Source of the DNA: Roseiarcus sp963742305
GTDB lineage: Bacteria > Pseudomonadota > Alphaproteobacteria > Rhizobiales > Beijerinckiaceae
Assembly (NCBI GenBank): GCA_963742305.1
Contig: CAVULN010000023.1
Location: 1 to 64,000, forward strand
DNA: 64,000 bases
Direction of reading: 5' to 3'
Shown here: piece by piece, positions 1 to 8,327 of the stretch
Position numbering within the stretch: position 1 is the first letter of the stretch
How the letters are laid out: each line of letters begins with the position of its first letter
The notes under the pieces: model-generated
Databases searched by the model: none
What the model was told of the DNA's origin: nothing
The model's input: the letters and a program-made list of their open reading frames with translations, nothing else
Translations under genes and position numbers: made by a program

Positions 1-252
1 CTTTTTCGTCGTAGCCTTTCATCGCGACCGCGTAGTAGCGGTCGGCGACCTTGTCGTGGGGATAGATGTCGCGCGCGACCATCTTCATCGTCTCCGGCTT
101 GAGGCCCTTGACGTCGAGCGCCCAGGCCTCGGAGGCGTTGAGCAGCGCGCCGGTCGAAGTGACGACGATTGCGGCCGCGAAGCCGCCCGCCGACCGTTGC
201 AGGAATCGCGTCTTGAGAGGGCGCCCTTCGCGGGCATCGTTTCGGTCGCCAT
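1..252 (-). pseudogene. Tat-exported gluconate 2-dehydrogenase subunit 3-like protein, 5' part, frame broken
   Basis: The gene reads leftwards from an ATG at 252 with AGGAGG seven bases upstream, and leaves the window at base 1. The protein opens MATETMPAKGALSRRD. A one-base loss near 203-205 separates this from the continuation FLQRSAGGFAAA. Joined, the two parts give a twin-arginine motif (SRRDFLQ) plus hydrophobic stretch, so the product is probably exported folded through Tat. The mature start contains LKPETMKMVARDIYPHD, a pattern I associate with the gluconate 2-dehydrogenase subunit 3 family, which partners membrane flavoprotein/cytochrome dehydrogenases. The partner genes would lie left of the window. 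The break may be a sequencing slip. Confidence 0.5.
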
Positions 253-289
253 GGGTGCATCCTCCTGCTTTTTGAAATGATCCGATCGC

Positions 290-711
290 GCGGCCATCGG
301 TAGCGGCCGTGCCGCTGCAGCCACCTCGATCTTGTAGCCGTCGGGATTCGTGCGAGGAAGAAGAAGGCGCGCGAGCAGGCCTGCCGTCGCGATGGTCATC
401 TCGACGGATCTGCGGGTCTCGGTGAGGCCGAGCCCGGCCTCGAAGCGGGCGGTGCTCGGCGTCGAGGTCGGTCGACGGACGAAGGCGGCGTGGCCGTAGC
501 CGTCGCCGAGCGCTGTAGGGCTCGGTGCGGCCCTTGTTGATGGTGAGCTCGACCTCGTAGTCGGCCTCTCGGCGTTGCGCAGGATAGACCAGGGTGAAGT
601 CGGGGAAGTCGTAGCCGGTCGGCGACGTGGAGGCCGAACGCCTGCTGGTAGAAGGCGGTCGGAGCGCGCCTCGTCGAGCACGCGGACCATCGTGTGGATC
701 GCTTTCGCCAT
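290..711 (-). pseudogene. Lactoylglutathione lyase (glyoxalase I)-like protein, multiple frame breaks
   Basis: From an ATG at 711 the protein begins MAKAIHTMVRVLDEARS, the usual opening of short glyoxalase I proteins that isomerise the methylglyoxal-glutathione hemithioacetal. Following the homology requires a frame change about every 40-80 bases, mostly one-base insertions. The recovered segments include FYQQAFGLHVAD, DFPDFTLVY, LGDGYGHAAF, RFEAGLGL and DPDGYKIEV, in family order and spacing. Total length fits a complete VOC-fold protein of about 140 residues. It lies 40 bases upstream of the Tat protein gene on the same strand. So dense an indel pattern looks more like poor consensus sequence than an old pseudogene, but I cannot tell from one sequence. 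Confidence 0.6.
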
Positions 712-811
712 CTCCACTTTCCCGTTTCGCCGTCTGCGGGCGAAAGCGCAACGAGGCTAACCGAGGCGTGAGTTGAACGGGTGTTATGGGCCTACTACGC
801 GCGGCCCGACT

Positions 812-1107
812 TCAGGCGGCTTCCGCATGCGTGCTCCCGCGGCCTGCCGCGGCCGTGCGCGCGACGACGCAGATGCAGCGCAGGTGGGAGGCGAAATTGG
901 GGACTTCCCCGCGAAGGAGCAGGATCTCGCGATGCAGCGTCGAGATGAACCGGGGCACGGACATGCCCTCGTCCACCGCTATCAGTTCGAGGATGCCCCA
1001 GAACACCTTCTCGAGCCGCAGGCTGGTGCTCTGGCCATTGAGCCGGATCGACCGCGTCTCGAAGGCGTAGCTGTCCGGAGACTGGCTTGCAAGAACAGAC
1101 GGCACAT
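812..1107 (-). CDS. Ribbon-helix-helix domain protein (RHH_4 type)
   Basis: The conserved core is ETRSIRLNGQSTSLRLEKVF followed by WGILELIAVDEGMSV and EVPNFASHLRCICV, matching the small alphaproteobacterial RHH_4 proteins, which resemble DNA-binding ribbon-helix-helix proteins of unknown target. The likely start is the ATG at 1107, eight bases downstream of a strong AAGGAGG. It opens MCRLF, as family members do, but is one base out of frame with the core, so a base is probably missing near 1090. The core frame itself is open back to 1180 without a good Shine-Dalgarno. A perfect Irr-type iron box lies 85 bases upstream. Confidence 0.6.
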
Positions 1108-1191
1108 GTTTCCTCCTTCGACGGGGCATTTCCCGCCTGATGGATGAGCCGCCGGCGTTCCCAGCCAGCTCTCCGGTCATCCGATTTTGAA

Positions 1192-1208
1192 TTTAGAATC
1201 TTTCTAAA
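1192..1208 (-). promoter_or_regulatory. Irr-type iron control element (ICE)
   Basis: The site is TTTAGAA TCT TTCTAAA, a perfect 7+3+7 palindrome matching the published core of the iron control element bound by Irr in Rhizobiales. It lies 85 bases upstream of the ATG of the RHH gene and has no rightward gene to serve before the 3' end of ettA. That placement suggests the RHH gene, and perhaps the genes left of it, are iron or haem responsive. Confidence 0.7.
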
Positions 1209-1526
1209 CGCCCACTTTAGGCCGCTCGCGCCCCGTCGTCGAGGGCCGGCTCGGCGGTTCGCCGAAAGTGTGCGGGCGGCGGCGATGATGGCGTTTTCGG
1301 CGGGACGCGGCGATTCGGTTGGCGGATCGTGCGGGCGTCCAAGGTTTCTCACGCAGTGCACATGTCGATTGGGATCGTGTCGCCGGTTTCGATTGGGATG
1401 TCGGCAGCGAGCGGAAGAGCCTCGACAGAGCGCCACGCCTGCCCAACCTTCAGCGCGGCCTTTCGTACCTGTCGCGTGTCAAGGTGCGGCTCGCGGAGAA
1501 GGTGGGGTGATCGGGCGTCGCGTTCC
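1209..1526. other. Intergenic stretch without recognised gene
   Basis: This is GC-rich sequence between the iron box and the 3' end of ettA. Open frames cross it on both strands, but none has homology, a ribosome site or plausible composition that I recognise. ATTGGGAT occurs twice in short succession (1369-1400). I see no terminator with a T run. Confidence 0.4.
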
Positions 1527-3172
1527 TCACCTCGAAAACTTCTTGTACTTCAGCCGGTGCGGGATGACGCTGTCGATGCCCGAGCCGTCGCTTCTTGTCT
1601 TCCTCGTATTCGTCAAATTGCCTTCGAAATACACGACCTTGCTTTCACCCTCGAACGCCAGCATGTGCGTTGCAATGCGATCGAGAAACCAGCGGTCGTG
1701 GCTGATCACGACGGCGCATCCGGCGAAATTTTCGAGCGCTTCTTCGAGCGCGCGCATGGTGTTCACATCCAGATCGTTGGTCGGTTCGTCCAGCAACAAA
1801 ACGTTGGCGCCGGTCTTCAATACTTTGGCCAGGTGAACGCGATTGCGTTCGCCGCCGGAAAGAGTGCCCACTTTTTTCTGCTGATCCGTGCCGGAGAAAT
1901 TGAAGCGCGCCACGTAAGCGCGTGAATTGACCTGGCGGTTGCCGAGCTGGATCGTGTCCTGCCCGCTGGAAATTTCCTCCCAGATGCTTTTCTTTGCATT
2001 CAGTGTTTCGCGGGACTGATCGACGTAGCCGAGATGAACGGTTGAGCCGGTTTTGAATGTACCGCTGTCCGGCTGCTCCTGGCCCGTGATCAGGCGGAAG
2101 AGCGTGGTCTTGCCGGCGCCGTTGGGCCCGATAACCCCGACAATTCCACCCGGCGGCAGTCGAAACGACAGCCCTTCAAACAACACCCTGTCTCCGTACG
2201 CCTTGCCGACGCCGTCGGCTTCGATCACGACATCACCCAGCCGTGGACCGGGCGGAATGTAGATTTCCAGATCGGCCAGGCGCTTGTCCGATTCCTGGCT
2301 GAACAACGACTCGTACGCGTTGATGCGCGCTTTGCCCTTGGCGTGGCGGGCCTTCGGCGCCATGCGGATCCACTCCAGTTCGCGCTGCAGCGTTTTCTGC
2401 CGGGCGGTTTCCGACTTCTCTTCCTGGCGCAGCCGCTCCTGCTTCTGCTCCAACCACGATGAATAGTTGCCCTGCCAGGGAATGCCCTGTCCGCGATCGA
2501 GTTCGAGAATCCAGCCCGCGACGTTGTCCAGGAAGTAGCGGTCATGCGTGACAGCGATGACGGTGCCTTCGTATTTCTGCAGGTGTTGCTCTAGCCAGGC
2601 CACGGATTCGGCATCCAGGTGGTTGGTCGGCTCATCGAGCAACAGGATGTCGGGCTTCTTCAGCAGCAGCCGGCACAATGCGACGCGGCGGCGTTCGCCG
2701 CCCGAAAGCTCGTCGATCGTCCCAATCGTCCGGTGCGGCAGCCGAGCGGGTGTTGATCGCCGGCCTGACTGGCTCTCGACACCGACAACCCCTTGGTCCT
2801 TCATCTCGTCTGGAGCTGTAGTCATCGTCGGCTTGGCTCCGTTCGAGGAATCCATGGCGAGCTCGTCGGCGGAACGGTCGAGGACCGCCTGCTTGTCGAG
2901 ATCCTGAGCATCGGATCGCCCTTGATGATCGATGATGGATCGACTTCGTGCTGCGGCAGGAGCCGACGGGCTGCTGGTGACGAAGCCCTCGCCGGGCGGA
3001 TTCGTGTCAGCTCATGATGCGCAGAAGCGTCGACTTGCCCGAGCCGTTCATGCCAAACACGCTCGATTTTCGCGCTCCGGTAAGGAAAGATTGATGGTGT
3101 CGAGGACCTTTTGCCCCCCGCAGTAGGTCTTTGAAGAACTCCGCAGATGAGAAGGAGCTGCGGCGTGGCCAT
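1527..3172 (-). pseudogene. ettA: Energy-dependent translational throttle protein A (ABC-F), frame broken in its first third
   Basis: EttA is a ribosome E-site ABC-F ATPase of about 555 residues; the 1646 bases fit that length. The last 1200 bases are clean and show both signature motifs (LSGGERRRVALC, LSGGERNRVHLA), Walker B plus HLDAE, the second Walker A (GPNGAGKTT) and the linker arm. The first Walker A (MNGSGKSTLLRIM) and the preceding KVLDTINLSF are visible only by changing frame several times between 2740 and 3172. A short out-of-frame excursion near 1565-1610, closed by a compensating indel, replaces the FDEYEEDKKRRLG tail. The residues look to me more like gamma- or acidobacterial EttA than a rhizobial one, which may hint at transfer or chimerism. 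Confidence 0.75.
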
Positions 3173-3273
3173 GCGACTATTTTGGGTATTGTTGGGAAAC
3201 TTGCGGCGCGGCAGAACAGGGCGGGGGCGGGATGGCAAGGACGGCGCGCGAAACGCGTCCTGCATCCCGAGGC

Positions 3274-3943
3274 CTATAGCGCGACGCTGACGAGGCCAGT
3301 GACGATCAGGCTCGCCGCCCAGACGCTTTCGAGATTGATCCATGCGCTGCGCAGGAGCTTGAGGCCTGCCCAACGGTAGACGATCCAGGCCATTGCGCCG
3401 CCCGCGGCGACCATGGCGACCGTATGAACGCCCGACGACCGCGATCGAGGTTGCGATCCCGGAGCGCATCAGTTCGCTCATCGCTTGATGGCCGCGATCG
3501 AAAGCCGGGGAGGACGCAGCGCCCGGGCCGCTCACGCAGAGGCCGATCGCGATCGGCGCCAGCATGAGCCCCGCCCCGTGAGCGGTCGCGGTGAGGAAGG
3601 ACCACATCGTCAGATGTCTGGGGCCGAGCCTCGCGGCGATGCGCGGATGGCGGCGATTGAGGAGCTCGTAGACCCCGAACGCCGCGACGATCCCGCCGGC
3701 GGCCATCCGGATCGGCTGGCTCCAGTCGAGATATGCGAGGAAGAACGCGAACGGCAGGAGGGCTGCGGCCATCGCGAGAAAGTGGCCGCAGGCGAGCGGA
3801 AGGAACGTCGCGAACACCGCCTGGTCCCGCTTCGCCCACATGCCGTTCGAGACCGCGAGCGGCCAACCCATTCCGGGGTTGAGGCCGTGATAGGCGCCGA
3901 GCGCGATCACGGCGAGCCAAAGCTCAGGCCGCCAGACAATCAT
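3274..3943 (-). pseudogene. Conserved multi-span inner-membrane protein, one frame break
   Basis: From the ATG at 3943 (GGAAAG upstream) the protein begins MIVWRPELWLAVIALGAYHG and shows at least five hydrophobic spans. It contains HGLNPGMGWPLAVSNGMW, and later HGAGLMLAPIAIGLCVSGPG. A one-base insertion near 3430 shifts the frame; reading on in the new frame gives HTVAMVAAGGAMAWIVY and the end LIVTGLVSVAL with a stop at 3274. The whole length is a multiple of three plus one, as expected for a single insertion. The start lies ten bases after the stop of the SBP56 gene, so the two are probably co-transcribed. Substrate or role is unknown to me; such proteins are sometimes labelled ArcD-like without support. 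Confidence 0.55.
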
Positions 3944-3953
3944 CGTCTTTCCG

Positions 3954-5360
3954 TCAGGCCGACGGATAGCAGAACGAATTCGTCGAGCAGTCGCCGCCTT
4001 CGAGCCGAACCTGGTGCGAGCCGTAGCCCTCGTCAAATTCGACGAAGAAATCCGGATCGAGCGTGATCCCGCCATTCGGGTCGGCGTTGCACATCACCTG
4101 CACGCCCCGCAGCCCTTGAGGATAGAACTGCCGGTCCCAGGAGCTGTAGAGCGAGTTGGTGAAATCGATCCGCTTGCCGTCGCGGCTGATCTCCACCATT
4201 TGCGGACCGCCGTCGAACGGGCGCCCATTGGGGTGGGCGGCGCGCCGCGCAATTCCACCGACCCTGACCGAGCCGGCGAGCTTCGGCTGCATCGGGTCCG
4301 AGACGTCGTATTGCCTCAGTTCCCCGGTTCCCCAGCACGCCACGTAGAGGAAGCGGTCGTCGAGCGAAAGGTCGATGTCGGTGACCAGCGGCGGCGCGGC
4401 GCCGAAGCCCTTGAGCAGATCGGGCAGGAGCGCCTTGTCGGCGGGCTCGGGCGGGATGGTTGCGGTCTTGGCGATGGTGAACTTCCCGTTCTCGCGCCGC
4501 CAGGTCCAGATCGAGCCTTCCAGATTGGTCGTGTCGACCACGACGCCGAGGAATCCGTATTCCCTGGCCGGGTCGTGGGCGGGCCGGATCTCGAGCGCCA
4601 TCTGATGATTGGCGCCGAGGTCGATCGTCTGCACGTTCTTCCGTCCGGCGAGATCCCAGAAGTGAACCGCGTGGCCATATTTGTTGGCGAGCAGGTCTTC
4701 CGGCACGATGCCGTTCTCGAACTGCGGCGGTAGGCCCCATTCGCTGGTCACCATGTAATTGCGCGGCAGGTTCCACCAGAAGTCGTAATGGAGTTTCTGC
4801 GCGCCGCGGTCGAGCTCCCAGCGCCCAAGGATTTCGAACGTCACGCAATCCATGATGAATACGCCGGGCGGACCCTGGTCGCCGTCCGCGCCGCCGCCTC
4901 CGAGCGTGCTGACATAGATGCCCTCGGGCCCGCAGTGCACCGTATGGGGGCGCGAATAGCCGGTCCGGCGGAACACTTCGTCGGGTTCGATGGTCTTGAC
5001 GATCGTCGGTCGCGCCGGGTCCGGCTTGGTGTCGACGATATAGATGCGCGACGAGCGTATGCCGGGAATGATCAAATACCGACGCTCGGCGAACGGGTGG
5101 CTGGAGAACGGCGAAAGAGCCGAACTGCATGCGTTCCAGCCGAAGTGATGAAACTCGTCGCCCCGATAGGGCATGTCGAGGCGATAGACCGCCTTGCCGA
5201 AGTTCGGCGAGCCGCGGTCGACGTCGACGACCGCCAGGGCGTCCGGCTTCGAATGGTCGGGCGAAAGCAGCAATGTGTAGGCCAGCCGTTCGGCGGGCGC
5301 CTCCATGGCGATGCGAGGGGAGGGGTAGAAGGTCGGATCGGGGCGCAGGGTTTCCAGCAT
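3954..5360 (-). CDS. Selenium-binding protein 56 / methanethiol oxidase family protein
   Basis: This 468-residue protein matches the SBP56 family along its length: DPTFYPSPR at the start, then RPHTVHCGPEGIYVSTLGG, HYDFWWNLPRNYMVTSEWG, DIDLSLDDRFLYVACWGTGE and the closing HQVRLEGGDCST. Family members form a beta-propeller, and in methylotrophs the copper enzyme MtoX oxidises methanethiol to formaldehyde, sulfide and peroxide. The start at 5360 follows AGGAGGAAACGCC. I see no signal peptide, whereas bacterial MtoX is periplasmic, and the usual SCO1/MauG maturation genes are absent. Methanethiol oxidation is therefore possible but unproven. Confidence 0.85.
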   Translation of the reverse strand: MLETLRPDPTFYPSPRIAMEAPAERLAYTLLLSPDHSKPDALAVVDVDRGSPNFGKAVYRLDMPYRGDEFHHFGWNACSSALSPFSSHPFAERRYLIIPGIRSSRIYIVDTKPDPARPTIVKTIEPDEVFRRTGYSRPHTVHCGPEGIYVSTLGGGGADGDQGPPGVFIMDCVTFEILGRWELDRGAQKLHYDFWWNLPRNYMVTSEWGLPPQFENGIVPEDLLANKYGHAVHFWDLAGRKNVQTIDLGANHQMALEIRPAHDPAREYGFLGVVVDTTNLEGSIWTWRRENGKFTIAKTATIPPEPADKALLPDLLKGFGAAPPLVTDIDLSLDDRFLYVACWGTGELRQYDVSDPMQPKLAGSVRVGGIARRAAHPNGRPFDGGPQMVEISRDGKRIDFTNSLYSSWDRQFYPQGLRGVQVMCNADPNGGITLDPDFFVEFDEGYGSHQVRLEGGDCSTNSFCYPSA

Positions 5361-5509
5361 GGCGTTTCCTCCTGGGTCGTGGCTCGTGGGCCGTCAACTT
5401 GTCTGAACGTCCGTCGAACCTGTATGCGTGAAAATACCTCTCTTGGGTCTGCTTTGCGAGGCGCTTCCGATCGCGACAGGATGGCTTGGCGCGCCGGACG
5501 GCCTCGATA

Positions 5510-6541
5510 TCAGACGGCGCCCATGCCGCCGATCCGCCTCACGGCAAAATCCGCCGCCTTCTCGAGCGCGCCGCCAATTCCGCTCATGATTTGCTGCAGC
5601 AGGGTCTTGCGCGCTTCCGTCGTCACTTCGTAGAGGCGTGCGCCGTCGCGGGCGCGGAACAGGAGTTCGTCGCCGGTCATGATCTCGTCGACGAGGCCGA
5701 GCGGCAGGGCTTCCCGCGCGAGCCAATAGTCGCCGTTGGCGACGCGGGCGATGTCGACCTTCGGGCGGCACTCGGCCACATGAGCCTTGAAAGCCTCGTG
5801 CGTCTCGTCGAGCTTGCCGCGGAAATGCTCGCGCCCCGCCGGCGTGATCTCGCCCAGCACCGAGACGGTGCGCTTGAACTCGCCGGCCGTCATTTCCTCG
5901 AAATCGATCTCGTTCTTCTGCAGGAGCCGATGGAGGTTCGGGACCGGCGCCACCACCCCGATCGAGCCGACGACCGCGAACGGCGCGGCGACGATGCGGT
6001 CGGCCGCGCAGGCCATCATGTAGCCGCCGCTCGCCGCCACCTGATCGACCGAGGCCGTGACGGTGATCTTGCGGTCGCGCAGCCGCAGGATCTCGGCCGC
6101 GGCGAGGCCGTAGCCAGTCACCGTGCCGCCGGGGCTCTCGATGCGAATCAAGGCCTCGTCGGTTCCCGGACGGGCGACGATCAGGACCGCGTCGATCTCC
6201 GCCCCGAGGCGTTTGACCGCGCTTGCGCGCATGTCGCCCTTGAAGGCGAGCACATAGATGCGTTTGCCCGGCTCCCGGCCGCGGCCCGCCTTGGCTTCGG
6301 CCTTCGTCTCCTTCTTGCGCGACTTGGCGAGGGCCTTACGCTCCTTCTTGTCGAGCAGGGCGCCGTTCATCGCGTCGCGCATGTCGTCGTAGCGCTCGGC
6401 GAGCGAGCGGACCTTAACCTCTTGGTCCTTCGGCTCGCCGGAGCGGGCGAGACGCGCGATGAGCAGCGCCAGTCCTCCGATCGCCGCCACGATGATGATC
6501 GCCTTGACCAGGAAGGCGGCGATGTCGAGCCAGAAGGCCAT
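5510..6541 (-). CDS. sohB: Inner-membrane serine protease SohB (peptidase S49)
   Basis: An N-terminal membrane span (FWLDIAAFLVKAIIIVAAIG) is followed by the charged SohB linker (RSLAERYDDM, KKERKALAKS) and a ClpP/crotonase-fold protease domain. The catalytic serine is expected in VDQVAASGGYMMACAADRI and the lysine in EFKRTVSVLGE, the Ser-Lys dyad of S49 peptidases. At about 343 residues the length matches E. coli SohB and is too short for tandem-domain SppA. I chose the ATG at 6541; a TTG at 6553 is also possible. The active site would face the periplasm and cut membrane-derived peptides. The upstream 300 bases hold a dispersed repeat and a palindrome. Confidence 0.85.
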   Translation of the reverse strand: MAFWLDIAAFLVKAIIIVAAIGGLALLIARLARSGEPKDQEVKVRSLAERYDDMRDAMNGALLDKKERKALAKSRKKETKAEAKAGRGREPGKRIYVLAFKGDMRASAVKRLGAEIDAVLIVARPGTDEALIRIESPGGTVTGYGLAAAEILRLRDRKITVTASVDQVAASGGYMMACAADRIVAAPFAVVGSIGVVAPVPNLHRLLQKNEIDFEEMTAGEFKRTVSVLGEITPAGREHFRGKLDETHEAFKAHVAECRPKVDIARVANGDYWLAREALPLGLVDEIMTGDELLFRARDGARLYEVTTEARKTLLQQIMSGIGGALEKAADFAVRRIGGMGAV

Positions 6542-6620
6542 GCGCGGGTCCAATTCCGAGAGGGTCTTTGTTAGCGCGTGTTATACGACGGGGGAGCGCG
6601 GTCAACGACGCGCCGGGCCT

Positions 6621-6675
6621 AGCGGTAATTTTACCGGCGCCCTCTAATGTTTTCAGCGCCTTACGACCCCGTTTA
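6621..6675. repeat. Dispersed 55-bp intergenic repeat, copy 1
   Basis: These 55 bases align without gaps to 26952-27006 with 45 identities, including TTTTACCGGCGCCC and CGACCCCGTTTA. Both copies are intergenic, and both are followed at 50-60 bases by an AACATA-N5-TATGTT palindrome. Read on the minus strand it contains GGCGCCGGTAAAA, which reminds me of the repeated ends of IS21-family elements, so it could be an IS remnant. Confidence 0.65.
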
Positions 6676-6685
6676 GTTCCACCCT

Positions 6686-6709
6686 GAAAAATGGCGCCCT
6701 TTTGGCGCC
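6686..6709 (-). terminator. Rho-independent terminator of the NUDIX transcript
   Basis: On the minus strand GGCGCC AAAAG GGCGCC forms a six-pair GC hairpin immediately followed by ATTTTTC. It lies about 150 bases past the stop of the NUDIX gene and upstream of sohB, so it would separate the two transcripts. Confidence 0.55.
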
Positions 6710-6735
6710 GGCGTGAAGCAAGCAAAGAGCGATAT

Positions 6736-6752
6736 AACATAAGCATTATGTT
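6736..6752. promoter_or_regulatory. Palindromic operator candidate AACATA-N5-TATGTT, copy 1
   Basis: AACATAAGCATTATGTT is a perfect inverted repeat (seven-base arms, three-base centre) about 195 bases upstream of sohB. The same pattern with six-base arms and a five-base centre occurs at 27057-27073. The flank TATGTTATAT is shared when this copy is read on the minus strand. I cannot assign the binding protein. Confidence 0.45.
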
Positions 6753-6858
6753 CAATTATCAGGTAGGACATGGCGGGCGCGCTCGCGTTCCGGGATCGGC
6801 TCGGCCCGATACCAAGCCACCGCGTGAGCTGGGCCGCCCGCCCAGCCCGCGACGCGGG

Positions 6859-7320
6859 TCAGGATCCGTTCATCTCGCGGAGGCGCACGACGATCGGCCT
6901 CTGGCCCTTTATCGCCTTCTCCAGCGCCTCGTCGATGGAAAACCACGCCGCCCGGTCGACCTCCGGGAACTCGGCCGTTCGCCCCGAACGCGGCGGCCAT
7001 TCGAGCGCGAATGTGTTGCTCCTGAGCGCGGCCACGTCGAAATCGCCCTCGAGCGCCCAGGCTCTGACCGTCTTGCCGCCCGGCTGCTTGTGGGCGCCGA
7101 GGTCGAAAACCTCGCCCTCGGGCGCCATGCCGGTCTCCTCAAGAAACTCGCGCTTCGCCGCTTCGATGAGGTCCTCGCTTTCGTCGGCTAGGCCCTTGGG
7201 GATCGACCAGGCGCCTGCGTCCTTCTTCGCCCAGAACGGCCCGCCCGGATGGACGAGCAGGACCTCGATCCCCGCCGGGCGCTTGCGGAAGAGAAGGATG
7301 CCTGCGCTGATCTTCGCCAT
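6859..7320 (-). CDS. NUDIX hydrolase
   Basis: This is a 153-residue single-domain NUDIX protein. The complete box is visible as GLADESEDLIEAAKREFLEE then TGM, matching G-x5-E-x7-R-E-x2-E-E-x-G, with the magnesium-binding glutamates present. The opening ISAGILLFRKRPAGIEVLLV and WSIPKG are typical of MutT-like domains. NUDIX enzymes cleave nucleoside diphosphates linked to another moiety; the substrate cannot be told from sequence. The gene is monocistronic, with a terminator hairpin downstream. A stray NUDIX box remnant occurs 3 kb away at about 10.15 kb. Confidence 0.85.
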   Translation of the reverse strand: MAKISAGILLFRKRPAGIEVLLVHPGGPFWAKKDAGAWSIPKGLADESEDLIEAAKREFLEETGMAPEGEVFDLGAHKQPGGKTVRAWALEGDFDVAALRSNTFALEWPPRSGRTAEFPEVDRAAWFSIDEALEKAIKGQRPIVVRLREMNGS

Positions 7321-7511
7321 TTCGCTCCTCGCGCCTCGTTCGCCCGCACAAATGACCTCGAACAGGTAGAATTACCTATTGACCTTTTTGCTCGGATTGA
7401 GCGCCTCATCGGCGTGCGTCTGGAACAAGCTCGCTGACGACACGCGGCCGCTTGACTGGCGTGGAACCCGGACGGGTTAAGGACTGTATCGCTGTCGGGA
7501 CGAGAGCGCAT

Positions 7512-8327
7512 ATGCCCCATCCATTCGATCCGGGATATACCGCCGAACCGTTTCTCACTCTATGCGCCGAATATCCCGGCGCCGACGTCTACCCTTCAGA
7601 CCAGTTTCGCCTCGAGTGGGGGCCGATCTTCCATCGCGGCCGGCTCGACGGCTCGGCGCGCGTGCTCGTGATCGGTCAGGATCCCGCGCAACACGAGTCC
7701 GTCCTGCGCCGGATCCTGGTTGGCGAAGCCGGGAGCCGGGTCCAGGGCTTGCTGGCGAAGCTCGGGATCACGCACAGTTACGTGGCCGTCAATACGTACC
7801 TGTACAGCGTCTATGGCAGCGTCAAAGCGAAGACCAGAAAGAACCCTGACCTCATCGCCTATCGAAACCGGTGGCTAAAAGCGTTGCTGGCCGGCGGCAA
7901 GATCGAAGCCGTGGTCGCGCTCGGCCAGGCGGCGGACGAAGCGTGGCGGTTCTGGAAAGCAACAGCGGACGGGCAGGCCGCAGACGTCGCCTACCAGGCG
8001 GTGACGCACCCAACCCAACCGGAAAGCTCTTCGGGCGGCGACAGGACCAAGCTCGCGGCGGCGACAAAGAAGCTGCTTCTGAACTGGAACGCGGCCTTGC
8101 AGGTTCTGTCGCAGCACGTGCAGCATCCCGACGCGCCAACGCCTCTTCACCTCTATGGCGAGACCTGGGCCGAGGGCGATCGGCTCCCGATTCCGGATTT
8201 CGACCTCCCCGCCGGGCTGCCAGCCTGGATGCGTCAGCAAGATGGATGGGCAAGGCGCTCCGGGGCCGACGCTCTCGCCAAGCGACGCAATATCACCATC
8301 ACCGTCCCCAAGGGAGCGCTCACATGA
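7512..8327 (+). CDS. Uracil-DNA glycosylase superfamily protein
   Basis: Key motifs are VLVIGQDPAQHE (the GQDPYH-like water-activating loop of family 1 enzymes), VNTYLYSVYG (base-binding region) and VTHPTQPESS in the place of the C-terminal HPS loop. These place it in the UDG fold superfamily, which removes uracil or other damaged bases. GQDPAQHE departs from GQDPYHG, so specificity may differ. I chose the ATG at 7512, before PHPFDPGYTAEPF; the frame is open to 7452. The stop overlaps the start of the amidohydrolase gene (ATGA), implying translational coupling. A second glycosylase of another family (mug) lies at 36.7 kb. Confidence 0.7.
   Translation: MPHPFDPGYTAEPFLTLCAEYPGADVYPSDQFRLEWGPIFHRGRLDGSARVLVIGQDPAQHESVLRRILVGEAGSRVQGLLAKLGITHSYVAVNTYLYSVYGSVKAKTRKNPDLIAYRNRWLKALLAGGKIEAVVALGQAADEAWRFWKATADGQAADVAYQAVTHPTQPESSSGGDRTKLAAATKKLLLNWNAALQVLSQHVQHPDAPTPLHLYGETWAEGDRLPIPDFDLPAGLPAWMRQQDGWARRSGADALAKRRNITITVPKGALT

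Noticed and set aside
1144..1836. 230-residue plus-strand ORF across the spacer and the end of ettA
   Set aside because: It is antisense to ettA over its last third and has no family pattern or ribosome site.
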